64,000 nucleotides of DNA from Notospermus geniculatus (lineage: Eukaryota; Nemertea; Pilidiophora; Heteronemertea; Lineidae), in contig NMRB01000011.1 in the NCBI GenBank assembly GCA_002633025.1, forward strand, positions 630,728-694,727. The letters run 5' to 3'. Every line of letters begins with the position of its first letter. Position 1 is the first letter of the stretch. Made by a program: the position numbers and the translations under genes. The notes under the pieces are model-generated. The model was not told the DNA's origin. It did not search any database and saw nothing but the letters and a program-made list of their open reading frames with translations. This document shows positions 40,128-53,123 of this stretch, piece by piece.

Positions 40128-41066
40128 GGTAGTTGTGTGTACACCCACAGGTGGCCCGAGCTATGTCCAAAATTTAGGGTAAACTGCACGTTCTTTGGCA
40201 TCGACTGTACAGTCTCACCACAAAAATTACGGTAGTAGGCCTATCAATGAGGTATGGAACTACCTACCTGTTTTCCTCCTCTCATTCAGTCTGTACTTTC
40301 CACTCTGACGTGACTCCTGCTACGCTGCGAACCCATGTATATTCTTTATAATACTTCCATGACCCATGGAATGTCTGGCCAGCGTGACTAAAAGGTCCGT
40401 TCAGTTCGCCACTGCGGCATAACATGTACGTGTTTGACCACGCTTAGCTAACGTCATCTACTCAAATAATAACTTATAGCATTGCATAACTCTGGAAAAT
40501 TGGGTATAATGGACAGCTATTGTGGGATAAACGAGGGGGGGGGGAGTATATTATAAATGGTTAGTATAAATGGATTAGTATTTTGGTATTATTAGTTTGG
40601 GTAGCTTAAAGGGACTCTAGAGGCAGCTTGCTATTGGGCTACTAACAGTACTGCCACTATGCAACAGGTGACGCTGCATGGTAACCATGAACTCATAAAT
40701 TGTAGATCAAATGTTCACACTGATATAATTTTACTTCAAAACTGACGCCCAAGTTTGACCCTCATGCCACCAATTCTGTGTTAGTAATCATATCAATATG
40801 TACTAAAAAGCTGCCTCTAGAGGCCCTTTAACTTGCTTGTTGTTACCTATAAAGTACAGTAGGCCAATTATCTGCTGGAATTGTAATACAGGAGAAAACC
40901 TCTTCGCACAGGAACACGCGCCTTCTCCGCCTTGACCACCTGAACGGATGCAAGGGTTAAAGAATATCAGCATCATGGGGTTCAAAAGTCCAACAAACTG
41001 CGAGGATTGAAGTTGAAGTTGTCGTATGAACTAATTTCGTCTTCGAAACTTCGCTCATACATTAGA

Positions 41067-41192
41067 CAGTTATCGCAAAGCCCCCGAAACGCCAACGCGA
41101 ACGTCAATCCTATTGTTCGATGCCGCGAAGAAGGCACGAACAAAAGGATGGACGACGTTCGCGTTGGCGTTTCGGGGGTTTTGCCGAAACTC
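41067..41192. mobile_element. GAGTTTTCGCAAAGCCCCC MITE, copy 3
   Basis: Same family; left end AGTTATCGCAAAGCCCCCG, right end CGGGGGTTTTGCCGAAACTCG, with ACGCCAACGCGAACG inner arms. Confidence 0.88.
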
Positions 41193-41782
41193 GAAAATAC
41201 ATATTAATCGGAATCTGCTTACAGGCGACAGTTCTATAAAGAAAACATGACTGATGTTTTGGAGTAGTCTCCGACATCCATCATGGACTAACACTGCGGT
41301 GATGAACTGCACACTATCAGTGATCCAACCATGAAACGAGGTTGTGAGGACCTTGAGAAATGCACATCTTCAAACAGTCGGCATGCGTCCATCGGATGAG
41401 TGGAGCCAACTGGCAGAACGCAGTACCACAATCCGAAAGAATAGAATAGAATTTCAGAGCAGAGGGTGTGTCATAGGCCTATACTTGCCCGAGAACAGGC
41501 CGCCTTACTGAAGACACACTCCTGCACTGGCCCTATGCTAAAATACATTGTCGTCATCTGAAATAAAACCAAAATTGTATGATAATGGGGATTTGGCGTT
41601 ACTTTCCTCAGAGTTGATGATATGGCCGACAGTCAACGTCGATATATCTTGTTATGACGACGCCATGGCATTCCAAATAGAAAGATTTCCCAAAAGATGG
41701 CTAAAATGAGAGAAAAAAAACTCCACATAGGCCTACCATGACACATTCGAAAAGAAACTTTCCCAAATTTTAATATGTAGGT

Positions 41783-41970
41783 TGCCAGACTGGTTCCAAT
41801 CTTTGCCGCGCTTTCGGTTGCTGAACCGGAAAGCCCGGCATCAGTCGGGGGCAACTAACGAAACCGGCTGTAGATTGGTTACAGCTTTTACCGCTGCACA
41901 CCCACGGCGCTTATTCCACAATTGGAATGAGCGCCGCTGGAGTGCAGCGGCAAAAATAGTAACCAGTTTA
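41783..41970. repeat. Degenerate inverted-repeat sequence upstream of MBD2/3
   Basis: GGTTGCCAGACTGGTT-type ends and inner pairs such as ACCGCTGCACACCCACGGCGC / GCGCCGCTGGAGTGCAGCGG suggest an old inverted-repeat element. No coding sequence seen. Confidence 0.45.
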
Positions 41971-42266
41971 ATTGGGCTGCTCCGCGGGGCTATTTCATTC
42001 TCAAGGAAATTACATATAACTCATGATAAAAGCACGGAAACTTAACTAACTGGACAAAAATAATCATGCATAAATATACATTCATAACAGATAGCAGAAA
42101 CCGCTTATAAATCAATGTGCGATGGGAATATCCAGGCGCTACAAATGCAGCGGTGAGACATCCATCGGCATTTACGGTTGATGTGAGTGGGTTGCAGTGT
42201 TTGAGAGAAAGGATGATAAAGAATTGATGATTTTTGTCTTTCTTTGCCTTAAATAAGTCACCCGTC

Positions 42267-44790
42267 ATGTCCACTATGGAAATAAAAAAGCGAACTGATT
42301 GTCCGGGTCTTCCCAATGGCTGGAAGAGAGAAGAAATTATCCGCAAATGTGGTCTTTCTGCTGGGAAAACTGACGTCTATTATTACAGGTGAGTGTGTAC
42401 GTGTAGGCCTGCATGCATGCATTGCATTGGATTGCATGCACGCAGCTACTGAGAGCTAGGACTAGGCAGATCCATGCTTGGCCTAATATGGCCTACCACC
42501 TAGTGGCTAGGCCTATAGTATACGTTAATTCCCATAGGCCCCTAAGATGCATCTGATCCATCTCGTGCTTATTTTTATTTAGCCCCGGGCCCGTTTCTTT
42601 CTGAAATAACATTAAAAATTTAGCCTAGGTAGGCCTACTTTATACTTGTTACTTATTAACACCAAAAATTCATAAGCGAGTGACCGCTCGCTATGAATTT
42701 TTGTTAACACTAAATTAATAACAGTTCATGAAACTTTTCTTTCAGTCCTGATGGGAGGAAAATAAGAAGCAAACCGCAATTGGCTCGCTCACTTGGTGAT
42801 TCATTTGACCTTAGTGCATTTGACTTTCGTACTGGAAAAATAATCAGTAACCCACTTCGTAAAAGTAAGCGCATGAGAGGAACTACTTATGACTATGCAC
42901 GAGGTTTGTTATTGTACCATTAGATGGCACTGGAGGACATGCCAATTCCAATCTATCATTCCTTTTTGCTCATCAAGAATATTTTGCCAGTCGAAATGTC
43001 CTCTTTTCTGTTCCTGAACAATCAATAAAAAATTCCAATGATAGAATATGGAAGTAAGTTTTCCAGATTGATTGTTATTCAAGGTTGGTTGGTAGTTAAG
43101 CAGAAGTTCTGAAAACTGATATCTGCCACCAATAATGTAGGATTTCCAGTATACAATAGATATGTTTCCGCAATTTATTATGTGTACACCTTTATTGACT
43201 TCACAAGGCAGAGGATGAGTTGATTTGAAATGCTGTTGGTGATGGTAACTAAAAGATTTTATTTTCAACCTTGAATCACAGTCTGTTGACCTAGTTATTG
43301 TTGTAAAGCAATGTTGTAATGGCAACTACCGGTAAAAATTGTAATTGCCATGTCCTTGTTTTGCTTATTGATTTTGGTTTTGGTATTTTGGTAACTTTAT
43401 TGTATTGCTTATGATCATGCCTTCTGTGTTCTGGTCTACTGGTAAAAAAAGATACCACTTTGGGTGTCATTCACATCAATTTTAAGAGCTGCCATTCTCT
43501 GTTCTGATGTTGTTTCATCCTACTATGAATGACAGCTAGTTGTCTTGTTGGTGGTTAGAACTTACATGTAATAAATATATATACCGGTAATCTACCGGGG
43601 TATGTATTTCTCTCTTGAGTGGCCTGGAGAAATTGTTTCCTGTTCCTCTACCTCTGCATTCATTTGGGAAAGAATATTACTTTTAACACAACTTTTCCTA
43701 TATTTCAGGGATCCGCCACGATGCTGCCCTCGCCCTTCCCATTCGCCAGACAGCATCCATCTTCAAACAACCTGTCACAGTCAAACGATATAAAACTAAC
43801 AGCAAAACAAAGATTGAACTCAAACATGGACCACAAGAACAACCAAAACAGGTACTGGAAATGCACAGATGAAAAGTCCACTTTAGTTCAGCAGCTTGTA
43901 ATAGGCTTTCCTAAGGAAAGTGTTAGGCTGAATACCATTGCAATTGTGGCCTGTACTTCTGCCAGTATTTCTGCTTGTATGTTCTGTTGATGTTTGCGAG
44001 ACTTTTGTGCAATTTGTTGTATGCGCTCCTGTTTCAGTTATTCTGGGAGAAGAGGTTGCATGGGCTTCATTCATGTGACACAGATGAGGAGATGTTTAAA
44101 CCTATGACACTACCAAGAAATATACAAGGTAACAAGAAAGGGTTTGAGTTTTGCATTCCTCATATTGTAAGTCAAAGATCACTGAGGTTTAGAAATGAAA
44201 TACATGCAATGGGTTATGATGCCCCACAAGGAAATTTGACTCCAGGATGAGGCTAATTCACACACTCATACATGTATTGTAGCCATCTTTGTGTATTTCT
44301 ATGTTTCCAGGTGTTGGTCCAGAGCTTAGTAATGAGAATCTCTTGCACAGTATTGCTGCTGCTCTACATCTCAGTAACCAACCAGTTACAGGACAAACTG
44401 CATCAAAGCCTTTACTTGTAAAAAATCCAGGTGTGCATGTTAATGCTGACCAGCCTATGATACAGGTAAGTGGCAGACCTGCCAACCCGTTACGGATTTC
44501 CATATTTAGTGAGTAGTTCTGCCGAAAATCGCATTTAAATCCTGAAATGAAAGAACAAGTTCATGTAAAAGCGAGCAGAGGGTTGTGCACTACGTGACTA
44601 GGTCTGTAGACAGTATTGAGATAATCTGCCCACCTGCCCCATGATCACTACCATTGAGCATCAATAACAATCCCAGGTTCTTGTTTCTGTCTTCCAGTCT
44701 GTGTTCATAAATGATGATGACATTCGGAGACAGGAACAAAGAGTGTTAGAGGCACGGCGGAAATTACAACAAGCTCTTAAGTCCCACTGA
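42267..44790 (+). CDS. MBD2/3: Methyl-CpG-binding domain protein MBD2/3, 6 exons
   Basis: Exons 42267-42388, 42746-42903, 43709-43851, 44038-44128, 44311-44465 and 44698-44790 join in frame for 253 residues. Exons 1-2 encode the MBD (LPNGWKREE ... GLSAGKTDVYYY / SPDGRKIRSKPQLA ... FDFRTGK). Exon 3 carries ALPIRQTASIFKQPVT, the MBD2/3 signature. Exons 4-5 hold FWEKRLHGL and GVGPELSNENLLHSI, and exon 6 the coiled coil (DDDIRRQEQRVLEARRKLQQAL) that binds GATAD2/p66 in the NuRD complex. Lys34 and Tyr38 match the methyl-CpG-binding version of MBD2 rather than His30/Phe34 of mammalian MBD3, so methylated-DNA binding is expected. The protein stops right after the coil, without an acidic tail. In-frame Met at codons 1 and 4 leave the exact start open. 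Confidence 0.95.
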
Positions 44791-44897
44791 GGCATCAGGT
44801 AGGAATAACATTTACCTGGGTTAACGTTGTTACGGTTCTTGAAGCACATCTTCATGTATGCCCTATTCATAGTGACCGCCGATTGAAATCATTGAGC

Positions 44898-44903
44898 AAT
44901 AAA
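44898..44903 (+). terminator. Candidate poly(A) signal of MBD2/3 (proximal)
   Basis: AATAAA about 108 bp after the MBD2/3 stop codon. A further AATAAA at 45812-45817 could serve a longer 3' UTR. Confidence 0.45.
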
Positions 44904-45811
44904 CAGTAAACCACACATAGTATCAAATTTGCTTGTTATTTTTTCAGCTGTACAAAGTGATGGACAGAAGGTAAAGAATACTTTGTATAGTATTTCATTC
45001 GTCGAAATACACATGTGTGTGAATAGTGGAATTATCTGTAGAGTGTCTGAAGTAAAGTCGAAGTCCAACTGGTCATTCATGTACAGCAGCAACCGGAATG
45101 CATGGTTGTATTATGTAAACTGTTGCTGATAGTTCCTGAATTGGCAGGATTTCAGATGCAAATGGCAAACAGTTATCTCTTGATGGAACATTAAACTCAC
45201 TGGGTAAGGATTTGTCACTCTTGTTGCTGATGGCAGACTTTAAAGATGCTTCATTCAATGCACATGTGTATTGATAGTACCCTCAGATTTTGGTTGCATT
45301 GGCAGGCAGGATCCTGTAAATATTGCTAATCAAAAAGTGTATCAACAGTAGTTGCATGCCTTGCTGTTGTATTTGTAATATCTTCATCAGAACCTTTGAC
45401 ATGTTATTCCTCGATTCAGTATAATGTGGTAAATTGTACACTCTAGTTTGTGTATTGAACTCCATGTTTCCAGATTTTCAACTTGGCTAAGCAACCCAGT
45501 TTTATTGAGTTATGATGTGTTTCTTTTTGCTCAATCTTCATCTGCTGACAGATTATGTTCATCTTGAATTAGTAAGTCCATCATGTTTGCGTCATTCCGT
45601 GCTACATGTTGCATTTCGCAGGGTTTGCCAGTGTTGCATTCATTTCTTAGTGCTGGGTATCCATCATGGAAATGAAATGGCCAGATATCGAAGTGGCATC
45701 TGAGTGGCTCAGTGTTGAGGAAAATGTCCATTTGCTGAGGTTAGGACTGACTGCATCTTCTTTTATAGCAATGTTTGCACTACAAGATAATGTAATTTCA
45801 CATCTGAACAA

Positions 45812-45817
45812 AATAAA
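45812..45817 (+). terminator. Candidate distal poly(A) signal of MBD2/3
   Basis: AATAAATGTATTTATG context, about 1 kb past the stop codon. Sequence between the two signals has no supported gene. Confidence 0.3.
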
Positions 45818-46775
45818 TGTATTTATGTAATTTTACATGTGCTTTATTTTGATCATTCCTTCTTTCAGTCAGTAACTTCTTGCACATTTCCCTGCCTTTT
45901 GTTCCGCTGGTGTTAGCCTCTGTCACACCCAACCATCTCTGCAACACAGCTCCAAGGAAAATACAAATGTACCTTATTAACGTTATTACAGTATACTCTC
46001 CTTCCCCAGTTGTCCACTTTCCTTTCAGATACATTCGGGGAGTGTGCTTTTATTTATAGTAATTCTATGAAATTGTGTAATGATGGAAACTGGCCGTGAA
46101 CTCTCATCACCAGGGTAACCTCTTTCCCATAGTTCTCAATCCAACACAGGCATGAAATCAATTCTCTGTAAACATGATAAATTTTTCTAATTTTATTCAC
46201 CTGCGCAGAAGGAACTACGTGGTTGCGAGGTTATGGTCACAAGTGTGCCCTTAAACAGCATGAGCTCATTTCTAACTGTAGTGTATTAGCTTACGTAGTA
46301 ACCTGATCCACCTCTTGTCGCCTCCACATCAGTGACACAGTGTGTGATTCTCCGCTAATGATCACCTTGTTGACACGATCATTACCGCTGTTCATGGTAC
46401 ATCCTCAGCCCTAATGATCCACCGTGTCCTTATGTGTGATCTAAAACCCCTCTCTAACTGCGTAGTACGAGGAGCCTTTGTCTATTGCATCTTAACGCCG
46501 TTCGTTTGGCACTGAAGAAAAATTGGTACCGCTTCTTCAGTTTAAGGAGTGGCATTTAGGGCGAGTTGCGGTTACTCCTTCAAAATGCCAGTGGTTGCCT
46601 CTCTATCTTGATTGGAAGTTCCCATCGAGTGCCAATAGCGTTTCCCAGTGAGAAGCTATAGCGGTAGCTTATATTATGAGGGAGTTTGGATTGATTCAGA
46701 CAAGGCCATACAGCAGAAAATCTAAGGGAAAATCTTTCCTATGCCACCACTAGAAATACAAGACTTTCAGGTACC

Positions 46776-46804
46776 ATGGAGGTATAAAATTTTATACCTC
46801 CATG
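46776..46804. mobile_element. Minimal palindromic insertion with 8-bp direct repeats
   Basis: A perfect palindrome with arms CATGGAGGTATAAAA / TTTTATACCTCCATG lies between two copies of CAGGTACC (46768-46775 and 46805-46812). The arm start resembles the 21.9-kb element (C-T/A-TGGAGG-W-AT). Confidence 0.75.
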
Positions 46805-48263
46805 CAGGTACCGAAAGGTTCTCATGTAACAATATTGAAAACCTTCGCAAGAAGTGAAAAGATTTGCTTGAACATTGCGTTTTTAGAGGCTGCAGCATAC
46901 GTTTTTCTTTATATGGTGAAGAAACCCAGTCCCTCGATATTGAAAAACACTATATTCCTAGGGCAGCTGATTCTAAGTGGTGGGTGGTGCTATGGAGATG
47001 GAGGACGTGACGTCTGGAAGAGGCTAAATCAATCAATGAGATTGACGTGATCAGCCGAGCCCCTCGTATTGATTACTGCACTGGTGTGTCCGTCGCATGC
47101 TGCCATCTGCAGTGAGGACGCCACGAACAGCAATGGATTCCATCTTCATGTAATTGTTTCGGATTCTGACTTTAGCCCGGATGTTGCTACATGTATTTGC
47201 TATCGTCGTGGTTGCTCCTATGAACTGATCAGTTTATCAATTGTTTTGTGTATAAATCGATGGATAATTAAAGAAAGGTGGGCACGTATTCATCCCTCTC
47301 CTTTTTTTCACTTCACATTCTATCATTATACTGAGTGATTGCAGAATCACCCGATTGGTTATCAATAGCTTTAGATGGATTAGAGGGTCACTCCGACTAT
47401 TTGTATTTCGTTACTCATATATCATGCAGTTTTTAGCTCGCCGTTCAGAATGTAGTTTTTTAAAACTTACTTCAGAATGCCCAACAAACCCAACAAATCA
47501 TGCCGGGTAATACCGTGTCGGATGTTTGGTGGAGATGGACGGGTGGGGGTGGGGGTGGGGGCGCTCCTCAAAAATTATATGTTTCTTTTCAACTTGCATA
47601 TTTTAACGAGAGAACCTTTTCTATTAAATACAATGAACAAATATGAGACTCTGAGCATCTGTTCTTCTGCTCCGTTGACAACGAAAATGTAGAGGGCTGC
47701 GAGATTACATAAGAAGCATCTTGACCTATGGATTTTCTCTTCGGCGTCAATACTTTCCCTCCCTATCAAACTCATCATGGGAAAACACTCCATGTTCTTC
47801 TCTGTATACTTGACCATGAAAATCACAAAACAGAACGGTCCTTTTCATGGGATCAATACTTCCTCTTTCCCCATTCAACATGTTCAACCATCAAAAACCT
47901 AAATCGGATTCTTCGGAATGTTTTTTCCCCATTAAACTGATGATTAGTCATGATTATGAGGATAATGCATTTCTGTGGGCGTGATGGTGTCTTGATAATT
48001 CGATGATGAAAAGTGAAAAATATGAATTTGATGGGTTTTAAGCTTATTAACCTGTGTGCATTTCGTTGGCCTTGAGCACTTCGATTTTCCCTTGAAATCA
48101 ATACTTTCGCATGAAAATGATGCCAACGATGTTAATTGATGATTAATGAGGTGGAAAAGTCGGCATTGATCAACCTGTTCTATTGATGGTTCCAGATAAC
48201 CACATAGCACTCTAAACAGTGACATTATCAATTTCATGGGCATCTGAAATGGTGTTCTTGGCG

Positions 48264-48319
48264 ACAGTTCGTTTTGGGACTTTTTGAGATTTCTCAAAAA
48301 GTCCCAAAACGAACAGTTC
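48264..48319. mobile_element. Short palindromic insertion with 23-bp perfect arms
   Basis: GTTCGTTTTGGGACTTTTTG is perfectly inverted around a 2-bp centre (arms 48267-48289 and 48292-48314). ACAGTTC occurs at both edges (48264-48270, 48313-48319). Confidence 0.75.
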
Positions 48320-49743
48320 TTTGGAATATGGAATCGAAAGCTGAGCAACCATACGGTATTAGCTGTAAACAGTATGGGCGGATTAATGTAGAGCAGGAGG
48401 AAACAGGCGTGTCCGAAGGAAACCCGCTGCGCTGTCAAATCCCAAGAGAGTCGCCCTCTCTGTCGCATGAAGAATGAGCCCAACCGGGGACCCATTCTTC
48501 ATGCGATGTCCTCATTTGGACGGGACCAATTCCTTTGAACTACATTTTCATTTTGACTGAACCTAGGCCTATTTCGTTTCTTTTTCTGGATGACGTGCCT
48601 CTTGCCCATCATACTTTGTCGTCAGCCGAACATCTCGAGTCTGATGCAGGTTACACGTTTCCCCGAAGGCTTAATTCGTCGTTTTTACAGCCCGTGGCTC
48701 AGAAGAGACACTTGTAAAGAAAACCTTGCTTGGATATCATTCAAGGGAAGACATTTGTATGCCATTTCTGTCATGACCGTTCCTGAGTGTTTTCGCACCA
48801 TCCAAATCCATCACATCATCATCTCTGCTCCTGGGCATCTCATGAACACCACATATGCTCTGTGACTGCAAAATGAATCTTGAGAGATATAACTATTCCT
48901 AGATTAATGCATGTGTGTGAATTATGCATACTTGAGTGTATTTTCCAGAGTGTAATTACTCCCAATTTTAGTGCTGCAAATCCTCTTGACACTACGGGGT
49001 TACTTATTTGCTTCCCAAAGGAATGTTAATACGTTATTGAAGGCCAGACAATTTAATCATGCTTCACTCATACTTCACATTTACTGGAAGCATAACACAC
49101 CGCAAATGAGATTCTCCGTTAACCCCTGATGATAGGCCTACTGGACACAAGGATGCGACCGAACGGCCTGTCACTGAGTGAAAGCAGTGCTAGACTGGTT
49201 TCTCTCTTTGCTGCTGCAGTCCCGCGGCGCTACTGTCGGTTCCGCAAAGAGCGCCTGGGAGTGGCAGTCTAGAGCTTTGCCTCATGAACTGATGTTGGAC
49301 CTTCGGCAAAAACAATTGTACGGGTACTCGGCAGTTTCTACAAAGACAAGGAACATTTGCGTATAGAATTCTTGACGCATTGATCCATTGCTCCAAAGAA
49401 TGGCTAACGACACTGAGCACTACATACACCATTTTCAAGTGCCGCCAACGATGGTGGCAAATCTAGTTGGGGATTTCTGATAGCAAACGAAGATGACATG
49501 GGAACTGGTCCAGTCATCTGTCATCCTGCCTCATTGATGTCACGCAACTGAATGAATGAAAGCTATTGCCTCATCTTCCACAATTGTGGCGGTGACTGTT
49601 CCCATTGCATGACAGGCCACAGCGTTTGGACAACTCAAATATTCATGTTGTGATGATTTGACAGTTGGATCTCCGTTCAGAGTCCCTCCGGGGAAACTTT
49701 TTCTCTTTAAAACACCTTTCAAATGATGAAAAGAAAGCGAAAA

Positions 49744-49814
49744 ATAGGAGACTCGAACCCACGTCACCAGTCATTTCATTTGAAATCCCGACGTCTATTA
49801 ACATTTGCGCCATG
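49744..49814 (-). repeat. tRNA-like sequence on the minus strand, likely SINE fragment
   Basis: Minus-strand reading gives an A-box-like TGGCGCAAATGTTAATAGACG and a B box GGGTTCGAGTCTCC at plausible spacing. Acceptor-stem pairing is not evident. Confidence 0.4.
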
Positions 49815-49920
49815 AATGTTATGTTCCGACCAACCAGAATCGTTGATATTTCTACAATGTCCGATCACGGGTGGGGGTGGGGGGTGGGGAATTTCGCCCG
49901 CAGTCAGCGTCATGGTAACG

Positions 49921-50255
49921 CCTTGTTCACACTGGCAGCGCGGTGCGATGTGGTGCGATGCCCTTGAAAAATCGCCAACCAAGCGGTGTCAATTTTGACA
50001 TACACACAACTGTAGCGCGACGCGGTTACGTGCGGCGGTGCTCATGATTAGCAGTAATGACATCATTCAAATCCTCACGCGGCAGGCGATTCGACGCGGA
50101 AAAATACTGCAGAAGCGATTGGGGGCGGTGGAGATCGCTCGTCGCGTCCTCCACTTCTTACCGCATCGCGTCGCACTGCAAGTGTGAACAGCTAGGCTTG
50201 GAGCGACCAGGCCCGAAAAATTTCGCATCGCACCGCGCCGCCAGTGTGAACAAGG
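49921..50255. mobile_element. MITE with CCTTGTTCACACTGGC ends
   Basis: Inverted ends CCTTGTTCACACTGGCAGCG and CGCCGCCAGTGTGAACAAGG enclose about 280 bp with CGCGGTGCGATG sub-repeats. No protein-coding frame of note. Confidence 0.88.
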
Positions 50256-53123
50256 TTTTAGCCTGCTATTAAATACTTGCAAACAACGATAGGAGCCGCT
50301 GTGACCTGATAGGTGTCAGCACTGTTAATGCTGTGTACATTATTCTGACGATACCGGTGATGAATTCCATTATATTCTTAAATTTCCGTTTTTACTTTAA
50401 ACTGAAGTAGCTCGCTCTCTGTTCATAAAGGTTATTGTTAGTGCCATCTGGGGTTGTTGTTGGGCTTTTACCTGAATCTGCAAAAAAGAGTCTCCTTTTA
50501 GCGTCGGGATCATTTTACCTAGGATAAGAAACTGTAAAAATAATTTTGCTATGAAAAACTATGATGGGACCATCCCACCGACGTGTGATTCATCAATCAT
50601 GTGACGTGACCAAAAGATGCCGCTTCGACATTCAACAATATCATTTACAGATCAGTGATAACATTAATCCACGCTATCCATGCTTCATGGCGCTGTAAAT
50701 TGTTCCCGATTTCACTGCGTGTCGTTTATTGCAAGTTGGGCCATCATTGTATCCTCATTCTGATGATTCTGCATCCGCTTTCGTATGAAATACAATGTAC
50801 TCCACCCAATAATTTTCCCTCTCATCTCATCCCTCTCTTATGTCCTTTTGATGCTGTTAGTTCGAATGGCGATTTTGGAAGAAAACTGGATGTGCGGTGT
50901 CGGTGATTGTTAGTCTGAGACGAATCCAAATCAAATTTGCTTCTTAAAGTTTGCTCTTTTGTGGATGTTGCCCTCACCCCTCGCAAGGACTGATCGTGCC
51001 TTTGGCATTCGTCATGCAGGCTTTGGGCAAACTGTCAATCACTGACTTATGAACACTAGCACTTTCCTCCCTCACCAGGAGAAAGCTCTGTATACGGCCC
51101 TGGTGTATGTGTTGTCATGTCATACCACCCACCAATACAATATAACCTGAGGAGATAACTCAGATACTCTGAGAAAAAGCCATAAATATCTCATAACGTA
51201 ACGATTAACGAGGCCACAGATGACGGACGCACATAAACTAAATCACAATATCTTCGTATCGATGAGTAAGAATGAAGACAGTGTAACAATATTTTTGTTG
51301 TTTGATTGGTCAGTATGACGGTTATAAAACCGGATCGATAGAGACAGCCTTTGATCGATATGATGACAATCCTTTGACTCGTTGGTGAGTTGGCATTATG
51401 GCCCTAAAATCATGATCACACTTTTAGCATTGTTCCGCAATTTTGTGAGGGATATTTCGCCCTTTTCCTCTCACGTAATCTATTGACTATTGATGCATAT
51501 TGAAATCATTTGGGGTCAAAGCGTGACGCGAATAAAGAAACTTGAATTATTTCCTCGGCTTGGTGTTTTTGTACGATTTTTGAGAAATTTTCGAGGTTAT
51601 TTTTGAGGATGCGTTCTGATTGGTCATATTGAATCACATGATCTCAGCGGCAAATTATGCTTCAGTAAGAAATGGCCGTCATCCTTTTCATCACTTTACT
51701 AGAAGTTCGACGCGCTGTGATACCATTACTAACCCTTCATGAATAAGGTACCATACTGATCAACTCATTCTTTTATGTGTAGCAACAGCCTCCATGCCTT
51801 ATTGATAACTAAGATCATTCAAATTCGTAGATTCGAACAGTCTTGTCGAGCAGTCCCAATCGGTGTGAACACTCGCCATCATGATCAACCTCGGCCTCGC
51901 CACCACCAACGAATTATCACTGTGGTATAGGCTATACATGTATACGGTGTGCATTGATCGTTTGAATAAAGCCTGGTTCATCTGGCCGTCGATGGTGGCG
52001 TTAACTGATATTCACAATGCCATCTGGAGTAGGCCAGTGGAACCAGACTAACATCCTCGTCTAGAAATAAAGCTGTTCCTACTTATCACCGTAAAAATGA
52101 ACCATTCAAGTCAACAAATACTATTATTTCTGCTAACAACATTCTGTTGTTATATCATTTGACGTACACTGTAAATTTACCCCCTCATATTGCATTGGAA
52201 TAACTTTTGTGCACCTTTTTCTAACGGAGTAAGTCAATATAGTTCCACTTTGGGACGTCATGAAGAGGTCATGTTGCTGTACATTAGATGAGTTCTTTTT
52301 TCATTTGCCAATAGGAAATCATTTGAGATGGTTCCGTGGGTATTTGCCAATGATGTGTTTTTATTGGAATCTAGTAATGAGGACATTTATTGAATCAGAG
52401 GAATTGTCAAAGGGGAACTCTTCAGAGTTTCTGGATATTCTGTGTCCGCAGCAGAATTCGGATTTTTTAGGACCAATTACAAGTTCCTCATTCAGTCATA
52501 TAAAAAATGGATGGATTTATTCATGAAAGAAATGGGTGTTGCTTGACTGTACTAACAAAATGTTTTTTTTCTGTTGATGTCCCGTAGTGCCAGCTCGGTA
52601 AAGAACGAATCCGCAAACCCTGGCTAGCAGAGTGCTGATGTTCTTCTGTTCCTTTAAACTTTCAACATCACTCACATGTACTGGACTGCTTGTTGGTTGC
52701 TGCCTCAATGCACCAGTAGAGTTCCTCAAAAAGAACATGTGCAAGTGACCCACGGAGCAGTTCCTTTAATTGAACCCTTCTTAATCCCTTCTTCGTCATG
52801 ATCTTCAGCTACCTACCTTTGCCTTCAGACCAGAAAATCTGGAAAGGGTTCAACAACCATTTGTTGACCTCTCATCAAATAATGCTTCTCTGCAGCAAGA
52901 ACCAGACCATCCTAAACCATCAAGGGTTCACATCGCAACGCCTCCGGACCATGCCCTATGTACTGAGCGTAGTTCGAAGGCGAAGTGACCGAAGGCCTTG
53001 ATATTTCAAGATGAAACCAGACTACAGGTATGTCCAGTGACATTCTATTCGTCAGTACACCTTCGACAGAGAACTCGTATCATCTGTACTGGCCGCGATA
53101 GCAGATTTCCTATCGATTATTGT

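Larger units (their letters stand above)
39524..42266. other. Intergenic between glycosyltransferase and MBD2/3 (divergent genes)
   Basis: Holds three copies of one MITE family, a degenerate inverted repeat at 41.8 kb, and presumably the promoters of both flanking genes. No other gene seen. Confidence 0.5.

Noticed and set aside
39418-41312. Several frames containing SPRNANANV-like peptides
   Set aside because: These are translations of the repeated MITE arms, not a gene family.
46509-46541. Small hairpin ACTGAAGAA ... TTCTTCAGT
   Set aside because: Arms of about 9-10 bp with a large loop occur by chance at this scale; no flanking duplication.
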